Source: Nocardioides albus (GTDB lineage Bacteria; Actinomycetota; Actinomycetes; Propionibacteriales; Nocardioidaceae). Taken from it: a stretch of DNA of 64,000 nt. A model generated the notes under the pieces. It was not told the origin of the DNA, did not search any database, and saw nothing but the letters and a program-made list of their open reading frames with translations. A program made the position numbers and the translations under genes. Positions 40,325 through 49,839 of the stretch are shown one piece after another (within the stretch, counting starts at the first letter, position 1; each line of letters begins with the position of its first letter). The DNA lies in contig NZ_BMQT01000005.1 in the NCBI RefSeq assembly GCF_014648255.1, positions 268,294 through 332,293 on the forward strand. The letters run 5' to 3'.

Positions 40325-42094
40325 ATGGGCGGCACCGTGGAGGTCACCGGACTCACCAAGAGCTTCGGGTCCCAGAACATCTGGAGCGACGTGACCCTCA
40401 CGCTGCCCCAGGGCGAGATCACCGCACTGCTCGGGCCCTCGGGCACGGGCAAGTCGGTGTTCCTGAAATCGTTGATGGGGCTGTTGCGGCCCGAGGCCGG
40501 CGTCTGTCTGGTCGACGGCGTCGACATGGTCAAGGCGCGGGAGTCGCAGCGGCAGGAGCTGCGCAAGCGGTTCGGCGTGCTCTTCCAGGACGGCGCGCTC
40601 TTCGGGTCGATGAGCGTCTTCGACAACGTCGCGTTCCCGCTGCGGGCCCACACCAAGAAGCGCGAGTCGGAGATCAGGCAGATCACCAACGACAAGCTCG
40701 ACCTGGTCGGGCTGATGGGGCAGGAGCACAAGCTGCCCGGCGAGATCTCCGGCGGGATGCGCAAGCGCGCCGGCCTGGCCCGCTCGCTGGTCACCGAGCC
40801 GTCGATCATCCTGTGCGACGAGCCCGACTCGGGGCTCGACCCGGTGCGTACGGCCAACCTCGCCCAGCTCCTGGTCGACGTCAACGCCGCCACCGACGCC
40901 ACGATGCTGGTGGTCACCCACAACATCGAGCTGGCCCGTACGCTCCCGGACAACCTCGGCATGCTCTACCGGCGCCGACTGGTGATGTACGGCCCGCGCG
41001 AGGAGTTCCTGCTCACCGACCACCCGGTCGTCTCGCAGTTCATGAGCGGCGACCCGATCGGGCCGATCGGGATGAGCGAGGAGACCGACCACGGGGTCAA
41101 CGACGACTACGTCGAGGGCGAGGCCTACTACCCGACCGGGGGAGTGGCGACCGTACGCGCCGGCGCCCGCGCCATCGAGGTGCTGCCCCGTCAGCTCGCC
41201 CCGGCCAGCGGTTTGCCTCGGGAAGGGGCGGCGCGACATGCGGACCGGGTCGCGAGCGGTGCTGCGGCGCTCTACACCGCCGATGACGACGACGTTGACC
41301 GAGCCCCGGCAGCGGTCAGGACGAAGGACCCGGTCAGCCGAGGTCTCGACAAGGTCGGGGCGCTCTTCGCGCTGGGTCTGGACACGTTCCGGGCTGCCTT
41401 CCGGCGACCGTTCGCGGCCCGCGAGCTGCTCGACCAGTTCTGGTTCGTCACCTCCGTCTCCTGGATCCCGGCGATGCTGGTCGCGATCCCGTTCGGCGCG
41501 GTGATCGCGCTTCAGCTCGGCACCCTGACGGTGCAGATCGGCGCGCAGTCCTTCACCGGAGCCGCCTCGGTCCTCGCCGTCGTGCAGCAGGCCGCGCCGA
41601 TCGTGACGTCGCTGGTCATCGCCGGGGCCGGCGGGGCCGCGATCTGCGCCGACCTGGGATCGCGGACGATCCGAGACGAGATCGATGCGATGCGAGTGAT
41701 CGCAGTCGATCCGATCCAGGCGCTCGTGGTGCCACGCGTGCTCGCCTGTGTGCTCGCAGCGGTGCTGCTCAACGGCCTGGTCAGCGTCGTAGGCGTGCTG
41801 GGCGGCTACTTCTTCAACGTCATCATCCAGGGTGGGACACCCGGGGCGTACCTCTCCTCCTTCACCGCCCTCGCCCAGCTCTCCGACCTGTGGGTGGGCG
41901 AGATCAAGGCGGTGCTCTTCGGGCTCATCGCCGGCCTCGTCGCCGCGTTCTGCGGGCTCAACACCAAACCAGGGCCGAAGGGGGTGGGCGAGGCGGTCAA
42001 CCAGTCGGTCGTCGTCACCTTCATGCTGCTCTTCTTCGTCAACACCGTGATCACGATGCTCTATCTCGAGCTCGTTCCTGGGAAGGGTGCCTGA
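40325..42094 (+). CDS. MceG-type ABC ATPase fused to YrbE permease A
   Basis: This 589-residue protein has two complete parts in one frame. Residues 1-~260 are an ABC ATPase of the MlaF/MceG type: Walker A GPSGTGKS at 37-44, signature LPGEISGGM at 137-145 and Walker B IILCDEPDSGLDP from 161. A low-complexity linker (~270-335) follows. Residues ~340-589 are a YrbE/MlaE permease with five hydrophobic segments and the EIDAMRVIAVDPIQALVVPR coupling loop. In mycobacteria the ATPase is a separate polypeptide encoded elsewhere. ATG 40325 follows GGGAGG by six bases. The fusion would fix a 1:1 ATPase to permease-A ratio and energise the Mce lipid importer made by the following genes. Confidence 0.9.
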   Translation: MGGTVEVTGLTKSFGSQNIWSDVTLTLPQGEITALLGPSGTGKSVFLKSLMGLLRPEAGVCLVDGVDMVKARESQRQELRKRFGVLFQDGALFGSMSVFDNVAFPLRAHTKKRESEIRQITNDKLDLVGLMGQEHKLPGEISGGMRKRAGLARSLVTEPSIILCDEPDSGLDPVRTANLAQLLVDVNAATDATMLVVTHNIELARTLPDNLGMLYRRRLVMYGPREEFLLTDHPVVSQFMSGDPIGPIGMSEETDHGVNDDYVEGEAYYPTGGVATVRAGARAIEVLPRQLAPASGLPREGAARHADRVASGAAALYTADDDDVDRAPAAVRTKDPVSRGLDKVGALFALGLDTFRAAFRRPFAARELLDQFWFVTSVSWIPAMLVAIPFGAVIALQLGTLTVQIGAQSFTGAASVLAVVQQAAPIVTSLVIAGAGGAAICADLGSRTIRDEIDAMRVIAVDPIQALVVPRVLACVLAAVLLNGLVSVVGVLGGYFFNVIIQGGTPGAYLSSFTALAQLSDLWVGEIKAVLFGLIAGLVAAFCGLNTKPGPKGVGEAVNQSVVVTFMLLFFVNTVITMLYLELVPGKGA

Positions 42095-42936
42095 TGGCGA
42101 CCGTAGACGTGGTGAAGAAGCGGTCGCGGATCGACCGCTCGCTCGACGGGCTGGTGCAGACCGGGAAGGACATCCGGTTCTACGGCAAGGTGCTGGTGGG
42201 CATCCCGTCGGCGATCAAGAACTACCCGCGCGAGATCCTCCGGATCCTCTCCGAGGTCTCCTTCGGCACCGGCGCGCTCGCGGTCATCGGCGGCACGATC
42301 GGGGTGATGACGGGGATGAGCATCTTCGTCGGAACGGTCGTCGGCATGCAGGGGTACGCAGCGCTCGACCAGATCGGCACCTCGACCCTCAACGGGTTCA
42401 TCTCCGCCTACTTCAACACCCGCGAGATCGCCCCGCTGGTGGCGGCGCTGGCGATGTCGGCGACCGTCGGGGCCGGGTTCACCGCCCAGCTCGGCGCGAT
42501 GCGGATCAACGAGGAGATCGACGCCGTCAAGGTGATGGGGCTCGGGACCATCCCCTACCTGGTCTCCACCCGGGTGGTCGCCGGCTTCGTCGCGATCATC
42601 CCGCTCTACGTGGTCGGGCTGCTGACGTCCTATATGGGCTCGCGGATCGTGACGGTCTACTTCCACGGGCAGTCGGCCGGGACGTACGACCACTACTTCC
42701 AGCTCTTCCTGCCGCCCATCGACATCCTGCTCTCGTTCGGCAAGGTGCTGATCTTCTCGATCCTGATCATCCTGATCCACTGCCGGCTGGGCTTCTACGC
42801 CAGCGGCGGGCCCTCCGGGGTCGGGATCGCGGTCGGGCGCTCGGTGCGGCGGACCATCGTCGTCGTCGCGCTGCTCGACCTGGCGCTCTCGATGGCGATG
42901 TGGGGCGCGACGACGACGGTGAGGATCGCGGGATGA
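42094..42936 (+). CDS. YrbE permease B of the Mce transporter
   Basis: This 280-residue MlaE-type permease has hydrophobic segments at ~65-90, ~150-170, ~185-210, ~225-250 and ~255-275 and the conserved cytoplasmic coupling segment AQLGAMRINEEIDAVKVMGL around residues 130-155, which contacts the ATPase. It pairs with the permease half of the upstream fusion. Its ATG overlaps the fusion stop by one base (TGATG). Mce permeases move lipids or sterols delivered by the MCE protein tube inward across the membrane. It has no ATPase of its own. Confidence 0.93.
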   Translation: MATVDVVKKRSRIDRSLDGLVQTGKDIRFYGKVLVGIPSAIKNYPREILRILSEVSFGTGALAVIGGTIGVMTGMSIFVGTVVGMQGYAALDQIGTSTLNGFISAYFNTREIAPLVAALAMSATVGAGFTAQLGAMRINEEIDAVKVMGLGTIPYLVSTRVVAGFVAIIPLYVVGLLTSYMGSRIVTVYFHGQSAGTYDHYFQLFLPPIDILLSFGKVLIFSILIILIHCRLGFYASGGPSGVGIAVGRSVRRTIVVVALLDLALSMAMWGATTTVRIAG

Positions 42937-44213
42937 GCCTCTCGAGAGTTCGTGATGCGTTCCTCGGCCTGTGCTACGTGGCCGTGGTGGCCGCGGTGGG
43001 GCTCGGCGCCTGGCTCGCCTACGACCAGACGTTCGTGGACCGTTCCGACGTCACGCTGACCACCGGCACCCTCGGCAACGCTCTCCAGGAGGGCTCCGAC
43101 GTCAAGCTGCGCGGGGTGCCGGTCGGCACCGTACGCACCGTCTCGGCCCGCGAGGGCGGCGCCGAGCTGACGCTGGCGCTGGAGCCGGATGCCCTCTCCG
43201 ATCTCTCGTCGGACACCACCGCGCGGCTGCTGCCGAAGACCCTCTTCGGCGAGCGCTACGTCGCCCTGCAGCCGACCGCGGGCGGACCCGACCTGGAGGC
43301 CGGCGACGTCATCGAGCAGGACCGCTCCGACGAGGCGGTCGAGCTCGAGCAGGTGCTCGACGAGCTGCTCCCGGTCCTGAAGGCGATCCAGCCGCACAAG
43401 CTCAACGCGACGCTGAGCGAGCTGGCGACGATGCTGCGCGACAACGGCGACGACATCGGCGAGGTCTTCTCGGCGTGGGCCGACTATCTGAAGAAGCTCA
43501 ACCCCCTGGTGCCGCAGCTGGCCGACGACCTGGCTTCCCTGGGACGGGTCGCGGGCCACTTCGAGGAGGCCGCGCCCGACCTGCTGGACGCGCTGGACAC
43601 CATGACGGTGACCGCTGCGACTCTCGTGGACCAGCAGAAGCAGCTCGCCGAGACGTTCCGGTCGGTGACCACCACGGCACGGGACAGTGACCGGTGGCTC
43701 GAGCGCAACCGGGAGACGATCGTGGTGCTCTCCGACACCTCGCGCGACGCGCTGCGTGCGGTCAGCCCGTACGCCTCGTCCTTCCCATGCCTGTTCAGCG
43801 CCCTGCGCGACTATGCGCCGGCGATGGCCAAGAACCTCGGCAAGGGGACCGACGAACCCGGGATCCACGCGCTGGTCAGCGTGACCGACATCCGGCAGCC
43901 CTATCGGCCCGGCTACGTCCCGAAGCTGCGCACCGGCGGTCCGCGCTGTCCGTACGTCACCGGCCGGACCGGTAGCCAGCCGGCGGTCACCGGAACGGCG
44001 GCGACGGCCGAGCAGATCGAGGCGCCGCCGACGGACCGGGTACGCACCTTCGGCGCGACGACGGGACTGGGCGAGCAGAACTCCAAGGGCGAGAACCAGC
44101 TGATCGCCGAGGTGATGGCACCAGCGGAAGGCATGGCACCTGATGAGTATCCGACCTGGTCGAGCCTGCTGCTCGGCCCGACCCTGCGAGGCACGGAGGT
44201 GATCGTCCGATGA
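42933..44213 (+). CDS. mceA: MceA-type MCE-domain protein
   Basis: This 426-residue protein has an N-terminal anchor (residues ~8-28), an MlaD/MCE domain at ~38-115 (EGSDVKLRGVPVGTVRTVSA, LFGERYVALQPTAGGPDL) and long alpha-helical coiled-coil stretches to ~275. Then comes a Cys-containing conserved cap (PYASSFPCLFSALRDYAPAM) and a disordered tail with a terminal GTEVIVR. Six different Mce proteins assemble into a hexameric tube carrying lipids across the cell envelope. Start ATG 42933 overlaps the yrbEB stop (ATGA), as at almost every junction of this operon. Confidence 0.92.
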   Translation: MSLSRVRDAFLGLCYVAVVAAVGLGAWLAYDQTFVDRSDVTLTTGTLGNALQEGSDVKLRGVPVGTVRTVSAREGGAELTLALEPDALSDLSSDTTARLLPKTLFGERYVALQPTAGGPDLEAGDVIEQDRSDEAVELEQVLDELLPVLKAIQPHKLNATLSELATMLRDNGDDIGEVFSAWADYLKKLNPLVPQLADDLASLGRVAGHFEEAAPDLLDALDTMTVTAATLVDQQKQLAETFRSVTTTARDSDRWLERNRETIVVLSDTSRDALRAVSPYASSFPCLFSALRDYAPAMAKNLGKGTDEPGIHALVSVTDIRQPYRPGYVPKLRTGGPRCPYVTGRTGSQPAVTGTAATAEQIEAPPTDRVRTFGATTGLGEQNSKGENQLIAEVMAPAEGMAPDEYPTWSSLLLGPTLRGTEVIVR

Positions 44214-45241
44214 GGAGCGGGAACGGCGGTTCGGTTGCGGTGACGCTCACCAAGTCGGTGGTCTTCGCGCTGGTGACCGTCCTGGCGATGACAGCGCTGG
44301 CGACGACGATCTCCAACGGGTCGAGCTCGTCGGGGCGTACGTTCACCGCGCTGTTCACCGACGTGACCAGCCTCAACAAGGGTGACGACGTGCGCATGGC
44401 GGGGGTGAAGATCGGCACCGTCCAGTCCATCGGGCTGCGGCACAACGACACCGCCGAGGTGGTCTTCACCGCGACCGAGTCGGCGCCGATGGTCGAAGGG
44501 ACCCGTGCGGAGCTGCGGTTCCGCAACCTGATCGGGCAGCGGTACATCGCCCTCGAGCCTGGCGCCCCCGGCGGCGACCCGCTGCGCAAGGGCTACACGT
44601 TCTCGCTCGACGAGACCCGGCCGGCGCTGGACCTGACGATGCTCTTCAACGGCTTCCAGCCGCTGTTCAAGTTCCTCGACCCCGAGGACGTCAACAACCT
44701 CAGCGCCCAGATCATCGCGGTCTTCCAGGGCGAAGGGGCGACGGTCGAGTCGCTGCTCTCCTCGACGGCCTCGCTGACCTCGACCCTCGCCGACCGGGAC
44801 CAGGTGATCGGCGATCTGATCACCAACCTCAACTCGGTCCTCGAGGTGGTCAGCGAGCGCACCGGGATGCTCGACACCACCCTGGTGACGCTGCAGCGTC
44901 TGGTCTCCGGGCTGGCCGCGGACCGCAAGACGCTCGGCTCGACCATCGAGGGGATGGGCGAGCTCTCCGAGAGCGTGACCGGGCTGCTGGAGGAGGGCCG
45001 TAAGCCGCTGCGCGACTCGATCGACTCCCTCGGCGAACTCTCGGGGAACCTCGCCGAGAACGACGAGGCGCTCACGAAGTTCCTGACCACGATGCCCCAG
45101 AAGACCGACGAGATCGGCCGGATGGCCTCCTACGGCGGCTGGCTCAACTTCTACATCTGTTCCATCGACGGGCGGATCCCGAAACCCGAGGGCTACTACG
45201 GCGACCTCGGTGTGGACTCGCCGGCAGGAAGGTGCCAATGA
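44210..45241 (+). CDS. mceB: MceB-type MCE-domain protein
   Basis: This 343-residue protein has a basic N-terminus, an anchor at ~12-32 (VVFALVTVLAMTALATTIS) and an MCE domain at ~40-120 with LNKGDDVRMAGVKIGTVQSI and RNLIGQRYIALEPGAPGGDP. Helical repeats run to ~300 (LTSTLADRDQVIGDLITNLN) and the end carries YGGWLNFYICSIDG, the conserved aromatic-Cys segment seen in Mce B, C and D proteins. ATG 44210 overlaps the mceA stop. It is a subunit of the heteromeric Mce lipid-transfer tube. Confidence 0.92.
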   Translation: MRSGNGGSVAVTLTKSVVFALVTVLAMTALATTISNGSSSSGRTFTALFTDVTSLNKGDDVRMAGVKIGTVQSIGLRHNDTAEVVFTATESAPMVEGTRAELRFRNLIGQRYIALEPGAPGGDPLRKGYTFSLDETRPALDLTMLFNGFQPLFKFLDPEDVNNLSAQIIAVFQGEGATVESLLSSTASLTSTLADRDQVIGDLITNLNSVLEVVSERTGMLDTTLVTLQRLVSGLAADRKTLGSTIEGMGELSESVTGLLEEGRKPLRDSIDSLGELSGNLAENDEALTKFLTTMPQKTDEIGRMASYGGWLNFYICSIDGRIPKPEGYYGDLGVDSPAGRCQ

Positions 45242-46254
45242 TGGCCCGCTATCCGAAGTCGTTCGCCGAACGCAACAAGGTCGTCATCGCAGTGGTCGGG
45301 ATCGTCGCCATGACCGGCGTCTTCCTCGCCACGTTCAACGCCGAGGACCTTCCCGTCGTCGGCGCCGGCGAGACCTACGAGGCCTACTTCGCCGAGGCCG
45401 CCGGGATCCGTCCCGGCGACGAGGCCCGGGTCGCCGGGGTGAAGGTCGGCGAGGTCTCCTCGCTCGAGCTCGACGGAGACAAGGTGCTGATCAGGTTCCG
45501 TGCCAAGGACGTCTCTCTCGGCTCCCAGACCACCGCCTCGATCAAGGTGAAGACGCTGCTGGGACGCAAGTTCCTCGCCCTCGACCCGGGCGGTCCGGGC
45601 CGGCTCCGGGACCCGATCCCGGTGTCCCGCACCACCACCCCCTACGACGTCAACGCCGCCTTCTCCGACCTGTCCACGACCGTCGGGGAGATCGACATGG
45701 CCCAGGTCGAGGAGTCGATGGCCGCGTTGTCGGAGGTCTTCGAGGACACCCCCGAGGACGTACGCGGCATGGTCTCCGGCCTCACCCGGCTCTCCCGCAC
45801 GATCTCCTCGCGCGATCAGGAGCTCGCCGAGCTGATGAGGACCACGACCACGGTCACCGACACCCTTGCCGAGCGCAACGAGGAGATCGGGCTGCTGATC
45901 GAGGACGGTGACAAGCTGCTCGAGGAGCTGGCCGCGCGCCGCGAGGCGATCCACCAGATGCTCACCTACACCGACGATCTCGCCAAGCAGATCACCGGAC
46001 TGGTAGAGGACAACCGGAAGCGGCTTCAGCCAGCGCTCGAGAAGCTCGACCAGGTCGCCGTCATCCTCCAGCGCAACCAGGACCACCTCGACAAGGCGCT
46101 CTCCCAGATCGGCGCCTACTACCGCGTCGTCGGCGCCTCGATGAGCAACGGCCCCTGGATCGACGTCTACGGCTGCGGTCTCTTCGACAAGGACAACGCG
46201 CCCGTGCTCGACAACGACGTCACCCGCGACTGCCAGCCTGGAGGGACGCGATGA
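45238..46254 (+). CDS. mceC: MceC-type MCE-domain protein
   Basis: This 338-residue protein has an anchor at ~15-33 (VVIAVVGIVAMTGVFLATF), an MCE domain at ~45-120 (IRPGDEARVAGVKVGEVSSL, LLGRKFLALDPGGPGRLRD), coiled-coil helices to ~295, and a C-terminal GPWIDVYGCGLFDKDNAP segment with the conserved Cys. ATG 45238 overlaps the mceB stop; the start two codons upstream (GTG 45232) is less likely. Third MCE subunit in operon order. Confidence 0.92.
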   Translation: MMARYPKSFAERNKVVIAVVGIVAMTGVFLATFNAEDLPVVGAGETYEAYFAEAAGIRPGDEARVAGVKVGEVSSLELDGDKVLIRFRAKDVSLGSQTTASIKVKTLLGRKFLALDPGGPGRLRDPIPVSRTTTPYDVNAAFSDLSTTVGEIDMAQVEESMAALSEVFEDTPEDVRGMVSGLTRLSRTISSRDQELAELMRTTTTVTDTLAERNEEIGLLIEDGDKLLEELAARREAIHQMLTYTDDLAKQITGLVEDNRKRLQPALEKLDQVAVILQRNQDHLDKALSQIGAYYRVVGASMSNGPWIDVYGCGLFDKDNAPVLDNDVTRDCQPGGTR

Positions 46255-47285
46255 GAATCCGTCGGTTCATCTCAGGGTTGCTCGTGGTCGCGGTCGTCGG
46301 CGCGATCGGGTGGGGTGCTGCGTACGGGATCCGGGAGGGGCGCAAGGGCACCACGTTCGCCGCGCTCTTCGAGGCCTCCGTGGGCCTCTATCCGGGCTCC
46401 GACGTGCAGATTCTCGGCGTGCCGGTCGGGAAGGTGACGTCGGTGACCCCGGCCGGTGAGCACGTGAAGGTCTCGATGATGCTCGACCCCGGCCAGAGCG
46501 CCGCGGCCGACACCGAGGCCGTGATCGTGGCTCCGACGCTGGTCTCGGACCGCTTCGTGCAGCTCACCGAGCCGTACGTCGACGGCCCCGAGCTCCGCGA
46601 CGGCACCGTCATCGAGGAGACCGCCGTGCCGGTCGAGATCGACGACCTCTACGCCTCGCTGACCGAGACCGGCAAGCAGCTCGGTCCCGAGGGGGCCAAC
46701 CAGAACGGCGCGCTGTCGCGGTTCCTGGAGGTGATCGCGGCCAACCTCGACGGGCAGGGCGCCGACATCAACCAGGTGATCCGGGAGGGCGCCGACGCCT
46801 CCGCGACGCTGGCCGACGTCGACCAGGACTTCTTCGCCACGGTCTCGAACCTGGACACGTTCAACAAGACCCTGCTCGAGCACGACGACGGGGTCGAGGA
46901 TGCCAACCGCCGGTTCGCGCAGGTCACCGAGTATCTCGCCGACGACCGCGACGATCTCGCCTCCGCGGTCGGCAACCTGGGCGAGGCGCTCGCGCTGCTG
47001 GAGTCGTTCATCGAGGACAACCGTGGCGTGATGCGGACGAGCGTGGAGAACCTGCACGGCCCGACCCAGGTCCTCGTCGACCAGAACGAATCGCTCCAGG
47101 AGGCGGTCGCCACGATCCCGCAGGTGCTGCAGAAGTTCGTCAACGCCTACGACCCGGGATCCAACACCCTGGTCGGTCGCACCAACCTGAACGAGCTGAG
47201 CGTGTGGTCCGGTGACGGCCTCACCGGCCAGACCTCCGAGGATGCGCCACCGGTCCTGCTTCCCGGTGTCGGAGAGGAGCAGTGA
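46251..47285 (+). CDS. mceD: MceD-type MCE-domain protein
   Basis: This 344-residue protein has an N-terminal anchor at ~6-27 (ISGLLVVAVVGAIGWGAAYG), an MCE domain at ~35-110 (LYPGSDVQILGVPVGKVTSV, VSDRFVQLTEPYVDGPELR), and helical repeats with NQNGALSRFLEVIAANLDGQ and FIEDNRGVMRTSVENLHGPT. Unlike MceB and MceC it lacks the terminal Cys segment and ends in LLPGVGEEQ. ATG 46251 overlaps the mceC stop. Confidence 0.92.
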   Translation: MRIRRFISGLLVVAVVGAIGWGAAYGIREGRKGTTFAALFEASVGLYPGSDVQILGVPVGKVTSVTPAGEHVKVSMMLDPGQSAAADTEAVIVAPTLVSDRFVQLTEPYVDGPELRDGTVIEETAVPVEIDDLYASLTETGKQLGPEGANQNGALSRFLEVIAANLDGQGADINQVIREGADASATLADVDQDFFATVSNLDTFNKTLLEHDDGVEDANRRFAQVTEYLADDRDDLASAVGNLGEALALLESFIEDNRGVMRTSVENLHGPTQVLVDQNESLQEAVATIPQVLQKFVNAYDPGSNTLVGRTNLNELSVWSGDGLTGQTSEDAPPVLLPGVGEEQ

Positions 47286-48700
47286 TGATCCCGATGAACC
47301 GGTGGTCGAGCGTCGTCGTTCGGTGGTCGAGCTTGTCGCGACCACTCGCCGCGGCTGCTCTCGCCACCGCCGCCGCCCTGACCGTCTCCGGCTGCGGCCT
47401 CGGCGCCGTCAGCGGAGGCGTCTACGAGGCGCCGCTGCCCGGCGGTGCCGACGTGGGGGAGGACCCGATCATGCTGAGCGCGGAGTTCGGCGACGTACTC
47501 GATCTGGTTCCTCAGTCCAGCGTCAAGGTCGACAACGTCGCCGTGGGCCGGGTCGACAAGATCCAGCTGACCGAGGACGGTCGCAGTGCGCGGGTGTCGC
47601 TGGTGGTCAGGGACGACGTCTCGCTCCCCGCCGGCACCACGGCGCGGCTGCAGCAGACCTCGCTGCTGGGAGAGAAGTACGTCGCGCTGATCCGTCCCGC
47701 TGCTCCGGTCGCGGGCGAGCCCCTGGGCGACGGGGCGGTCCTCGGGCGCGGCGACACCGATGCGGCCGCGCAGGTCGAGGAGGTGCTCGGGGCGCTGTCG
47801 ATGGTCCTCAACAGCGGCGGGATCGCGCAGTTCCAGGAGATCTCCCGCGAGATGCAGAAGATCTCCGACGGGCGGCCGGAGGAGATCAAGGCGTTCCTGG
47901 CCGAGCTGAACCGGTTCGTCTCCGTCCTCGACTCGCGCTCGGCCTCGATCACGTCGGCGATCGAGTCGCTCAACCAGCTCGCGGTCACCCTGGAGCAGGA
48001 CAAGGAGAAGATCTCCAGCGCGTTGGAGGGACTCTCGCCCGGGATGCAGGTGCTCGTCGACCAGCGTCCGCAGCTGATCACGATGCTGAAGGCGCTCGAC
48101 AAGCTCTCCAAGGTCACCATCAGCACTCTCGACCAGGCCCAGGACGACATCGTCGCCGACCTGAAGCTGCTCGACCCGATCCTCGACCAGCTCGCCAAGG
48201 CCGGCTCCGACCTGCCCTACGCGCTCGAGATCCTCTTCACCTACCCGTTCCCCGACGAGGTGCTCAATGCGATCCGCGGCGATTACATGAACCTGTTCAT
48301 GGTCACGAACTTCCGTACTCCTGCCGGCTGTCAGTCGAAGGGTTGCGACTGGTTGCAGCCGGTGGTCGAAGGCGGGTCCGGCGGCTCGGTCTCCTCCCAG
48401 TCCGGGTCGTCGGGCGCACCGCCGGGACTGCTGCCGTCGACCAGCTCACCGGTGCCGGGATCGTCCTCGCCGTCGATCCCGGGGGACTCGATCCTGCCCT
48501 CCGACGGCTCGTCGTCCTCGGACCCGACGGACCCGTCCGGGTCGCCGTCCGATCCCGGGTCCTCGTCGCCGGGCGATCCGTCCACCCCCTCCGATCCGTC
48601 CGGATCGCCCTCGGAGTCGCCGGCCGAGTCGCCGGCCGAATCCGAGGCCCCGCCGGAAGGAACCGATCCTGAGGCCGGCTCGGTGGAAGGGAGCGAATGA
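47285..48700 (+). CDS. mceE: MceE-type lipoprotein
   Basis: This 471-residue protein has a signal peptide ending in a lipobox (ALTVSGC), so it is lipid-anchored, matching the LprK/MceE position of mycobacterial operons. An MCE domain spans ~55-130 (LVPQSSVKVDNVAVGRVDKI, LLGEKYVALIRPAAPVAGEP), followed by helical repeats and a conserved NLFMVTNFRTPAGCQ segment near 335. The last ~110 residues are Ser, Pro, Asp and Gly repeats (SSDPTDPSGSPSDPG-like), absent from typical MceE. Two copies of the GGTGGTCGAG repeat lie in the codons before the signal-peptide core and lengthen its N-region. The ATG overlaps the mceD stop (TGATG). Confidence 0.92.
   Translation: MIPMNRWSSVVVRWSSLSRPLAAAALATAAALTVSGCGLGAVSGGVYEAPLPGGADVGEDPIMLSAEFGDVLDLVPQSSVKVDNVAVGRVDKIQLTEDGRSARVSLVVRDDVSLPAGTTARLQQTSLLGEKYVALIRPAAPVAGEPLGDGAVLGRGDTDAAAQVEEVLGALSMVLNSGGIAQFQEISREMQKISDGRPEEIKAFLAELNRFVSVLDSRSASITSAIESLNQLAVTLEQDKEKISSALEGLSPGMQVLVDQRPQLITMLKALDKLSKVTISTLDQAQDDIVADLKLLDPILDQLAKAGSDLPYALEILFTYPFPDEVLNAIRGDYMNLFMVTNFRTPAGCQSKGCDWLQPVVEGGSGGSVSSQSGSSGAPPGLLPSTSSPVPGSSSPSIPGDSILPSDGSSSSDPTDPSGSPSDPGSSSPGDPSTPSDPSGSPSESPAESPAESEAPPEGTDPEAGSVEGSE
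47301..47345. repeat. Two GGTGGTCGAG-type repeats inside mceE (family C)
   Basis: GGTGGTCGAGCGTCGTCG starts at 47301 and a nearly complete unit GGTGGTCGAGCTTGTCGCG begins at 47322. They encode WSSVVVRWSSLSRP in the signal-peptide N-region. The same unit occurs at 49871. Confidence 0.75.
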
Positions 48701-49839
48701 TGCAACGGCTCACTCGAGGCGTACGCGTCAAGCTCGGGTTCTTCGTCGCCCTCGCCCTCATCGGCACGAGCTATGTCGGGGCCCGTTACGTCGGCTTCGA
48801 TCTTTTCGACGAGCCCTACCGCGTCGACGTCTCGCTGCCGGAGGGCGGCGGGCTCTTCGTGAACTCGGAGGTGACCTACCGCGGGGTGCCCGTGGGTGAG
48901 GTGACCGACCTGGAGGCAGGGGCCGACGGCGTACGTGCCGTCCTGGAGATCGAGGGCGACGCCCCCGCCATCCCGGAGGACGTCACCGTGAAGGTCGCCA
49001 ACCGCTCGGCCATCGGCGAGCAGTACCTCGACCTTCGCGGCGGCGCCGTGGGAACTGCCCGGCTCTCCGACGGTGACCGACTCTCCGCAGGGAAGGAGGC
49101 GCTGCCGTACGACGCCTCCCAGGTCATCGAGACCGGCCGTGACTTCGTCGCCTCGGTGCCCGAGGAGGCCCTGGTCACGACCATCGACGAGTCCTACCTG
49201 CTCTCCCAGGGAGCCGGCTCCGACCTGCGGAAGCTGGTCGACACGTCGCTGGCGTTCCAGAAGGAGGCCGACCGCAACTTCCTGGTCACGGCGAGCCTGA
49301 TCCGCAACTCCGACCAGGTGCTCGCGACCCAGGAGGAGTCGGCGACCAGCATCAAGGCCTGGAGCAACGACCTCGCGCTCTTCTCCTCGACCCTTGCCGA
49401 CTCCGACAAGGACCTGCGCGACCTGGTCGGGACCGCGCCCGGAACGGCCGCCGAGATCTCGCGGCTGGTCAAGGACGTCGGGCAGCCGCTCGGGATCCTG
49501 ATGAGCAACCTGGTCACTCCCGCGACCCTCTTCGGCACCAACGCCGCCGCGCTCGAGTCGACCTTCGTGACCGTGCCCGAGGCGGTCAGCATCGGCTGGG
49601 CGATCAACACCTCACAAGGACCACGGCTGAGCCTGATGCCGTCGTTCTTCAACCCGCCGCCCTGCGTCTTCGGCTATGAGGGCACCGACCTGCGTGCCGG
49701 CACCGACGTGAGCAAGGGCAAGCCGTTCAACACTGCGGCGGGCTGCGAGGCCGTACCGAAAACCACGAAGACAGAGACAGCCGAGCCGGAGACCGTTAGC
49801 GTCCCCACCACGCTCGCCGGACTGATGGGGGAGCGATGA
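48697..49839 (+). CDS. mceF: MceF-type MCE-domain protein
   Basis: This 380-residue protein has a short basic N-terminus, an anchor at ~10-30 (VKLGFFVALALIGTSYVGAR) and an MCE domain at ~38-115 (GLFVNSEVTYRGVPVGEVTD, SAIGEQYLDLRGGAVGTARL). Long helical stretches follow, and the C-terminal part has IGWAINTSQGPRLSLMPSFF and PPPCVFGYEGTDLRAGTD with the family's Cys. ATG 48697 overlaps the mceE stop; ATG 48700 is equally placed. Last of the six MCE subunits. Confidence 0.92.
   Translation: MMQRLTRGVRVKLGFFVALALIGTSYVGARYVGFDLFDEPYRVDVSLPEGGGLFVNSEVTYRGVPVGEVTDLEAGADGVRAVLEIEGDAPAIPEDVTVKVANRSAIGEQYLDLRGGAVGTARLSDGDRLSAGKEALPYDASQVIETGRDFVASVPEEALVTTIDESYLLSQGAGSDLRKLVDTSLAFQKEADRNFLVTASLIRNSDQVLATQEESATSIKAWSNDLALFSSTLADSDKDLRDLVGTAPGTAAEISRLVKDVGQPLGILMSNLVTPATLFGTNAAALESTFVTVPEAVSIGWAINTSQGPRLSLMPSFFNPPPCVFGYEGTDLRAGTDVSKGKPFNTAAGCEAVPKTTKTETAEPETVSVPTTLAGLMGER

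Noticed and set aside
42087..44213. A 708-codon plus-strand frame starting near yrbEB
   Set aside because: Its last part is mceA itself, but the front reads yrbEB out of frame. The true mceA start is 42933.
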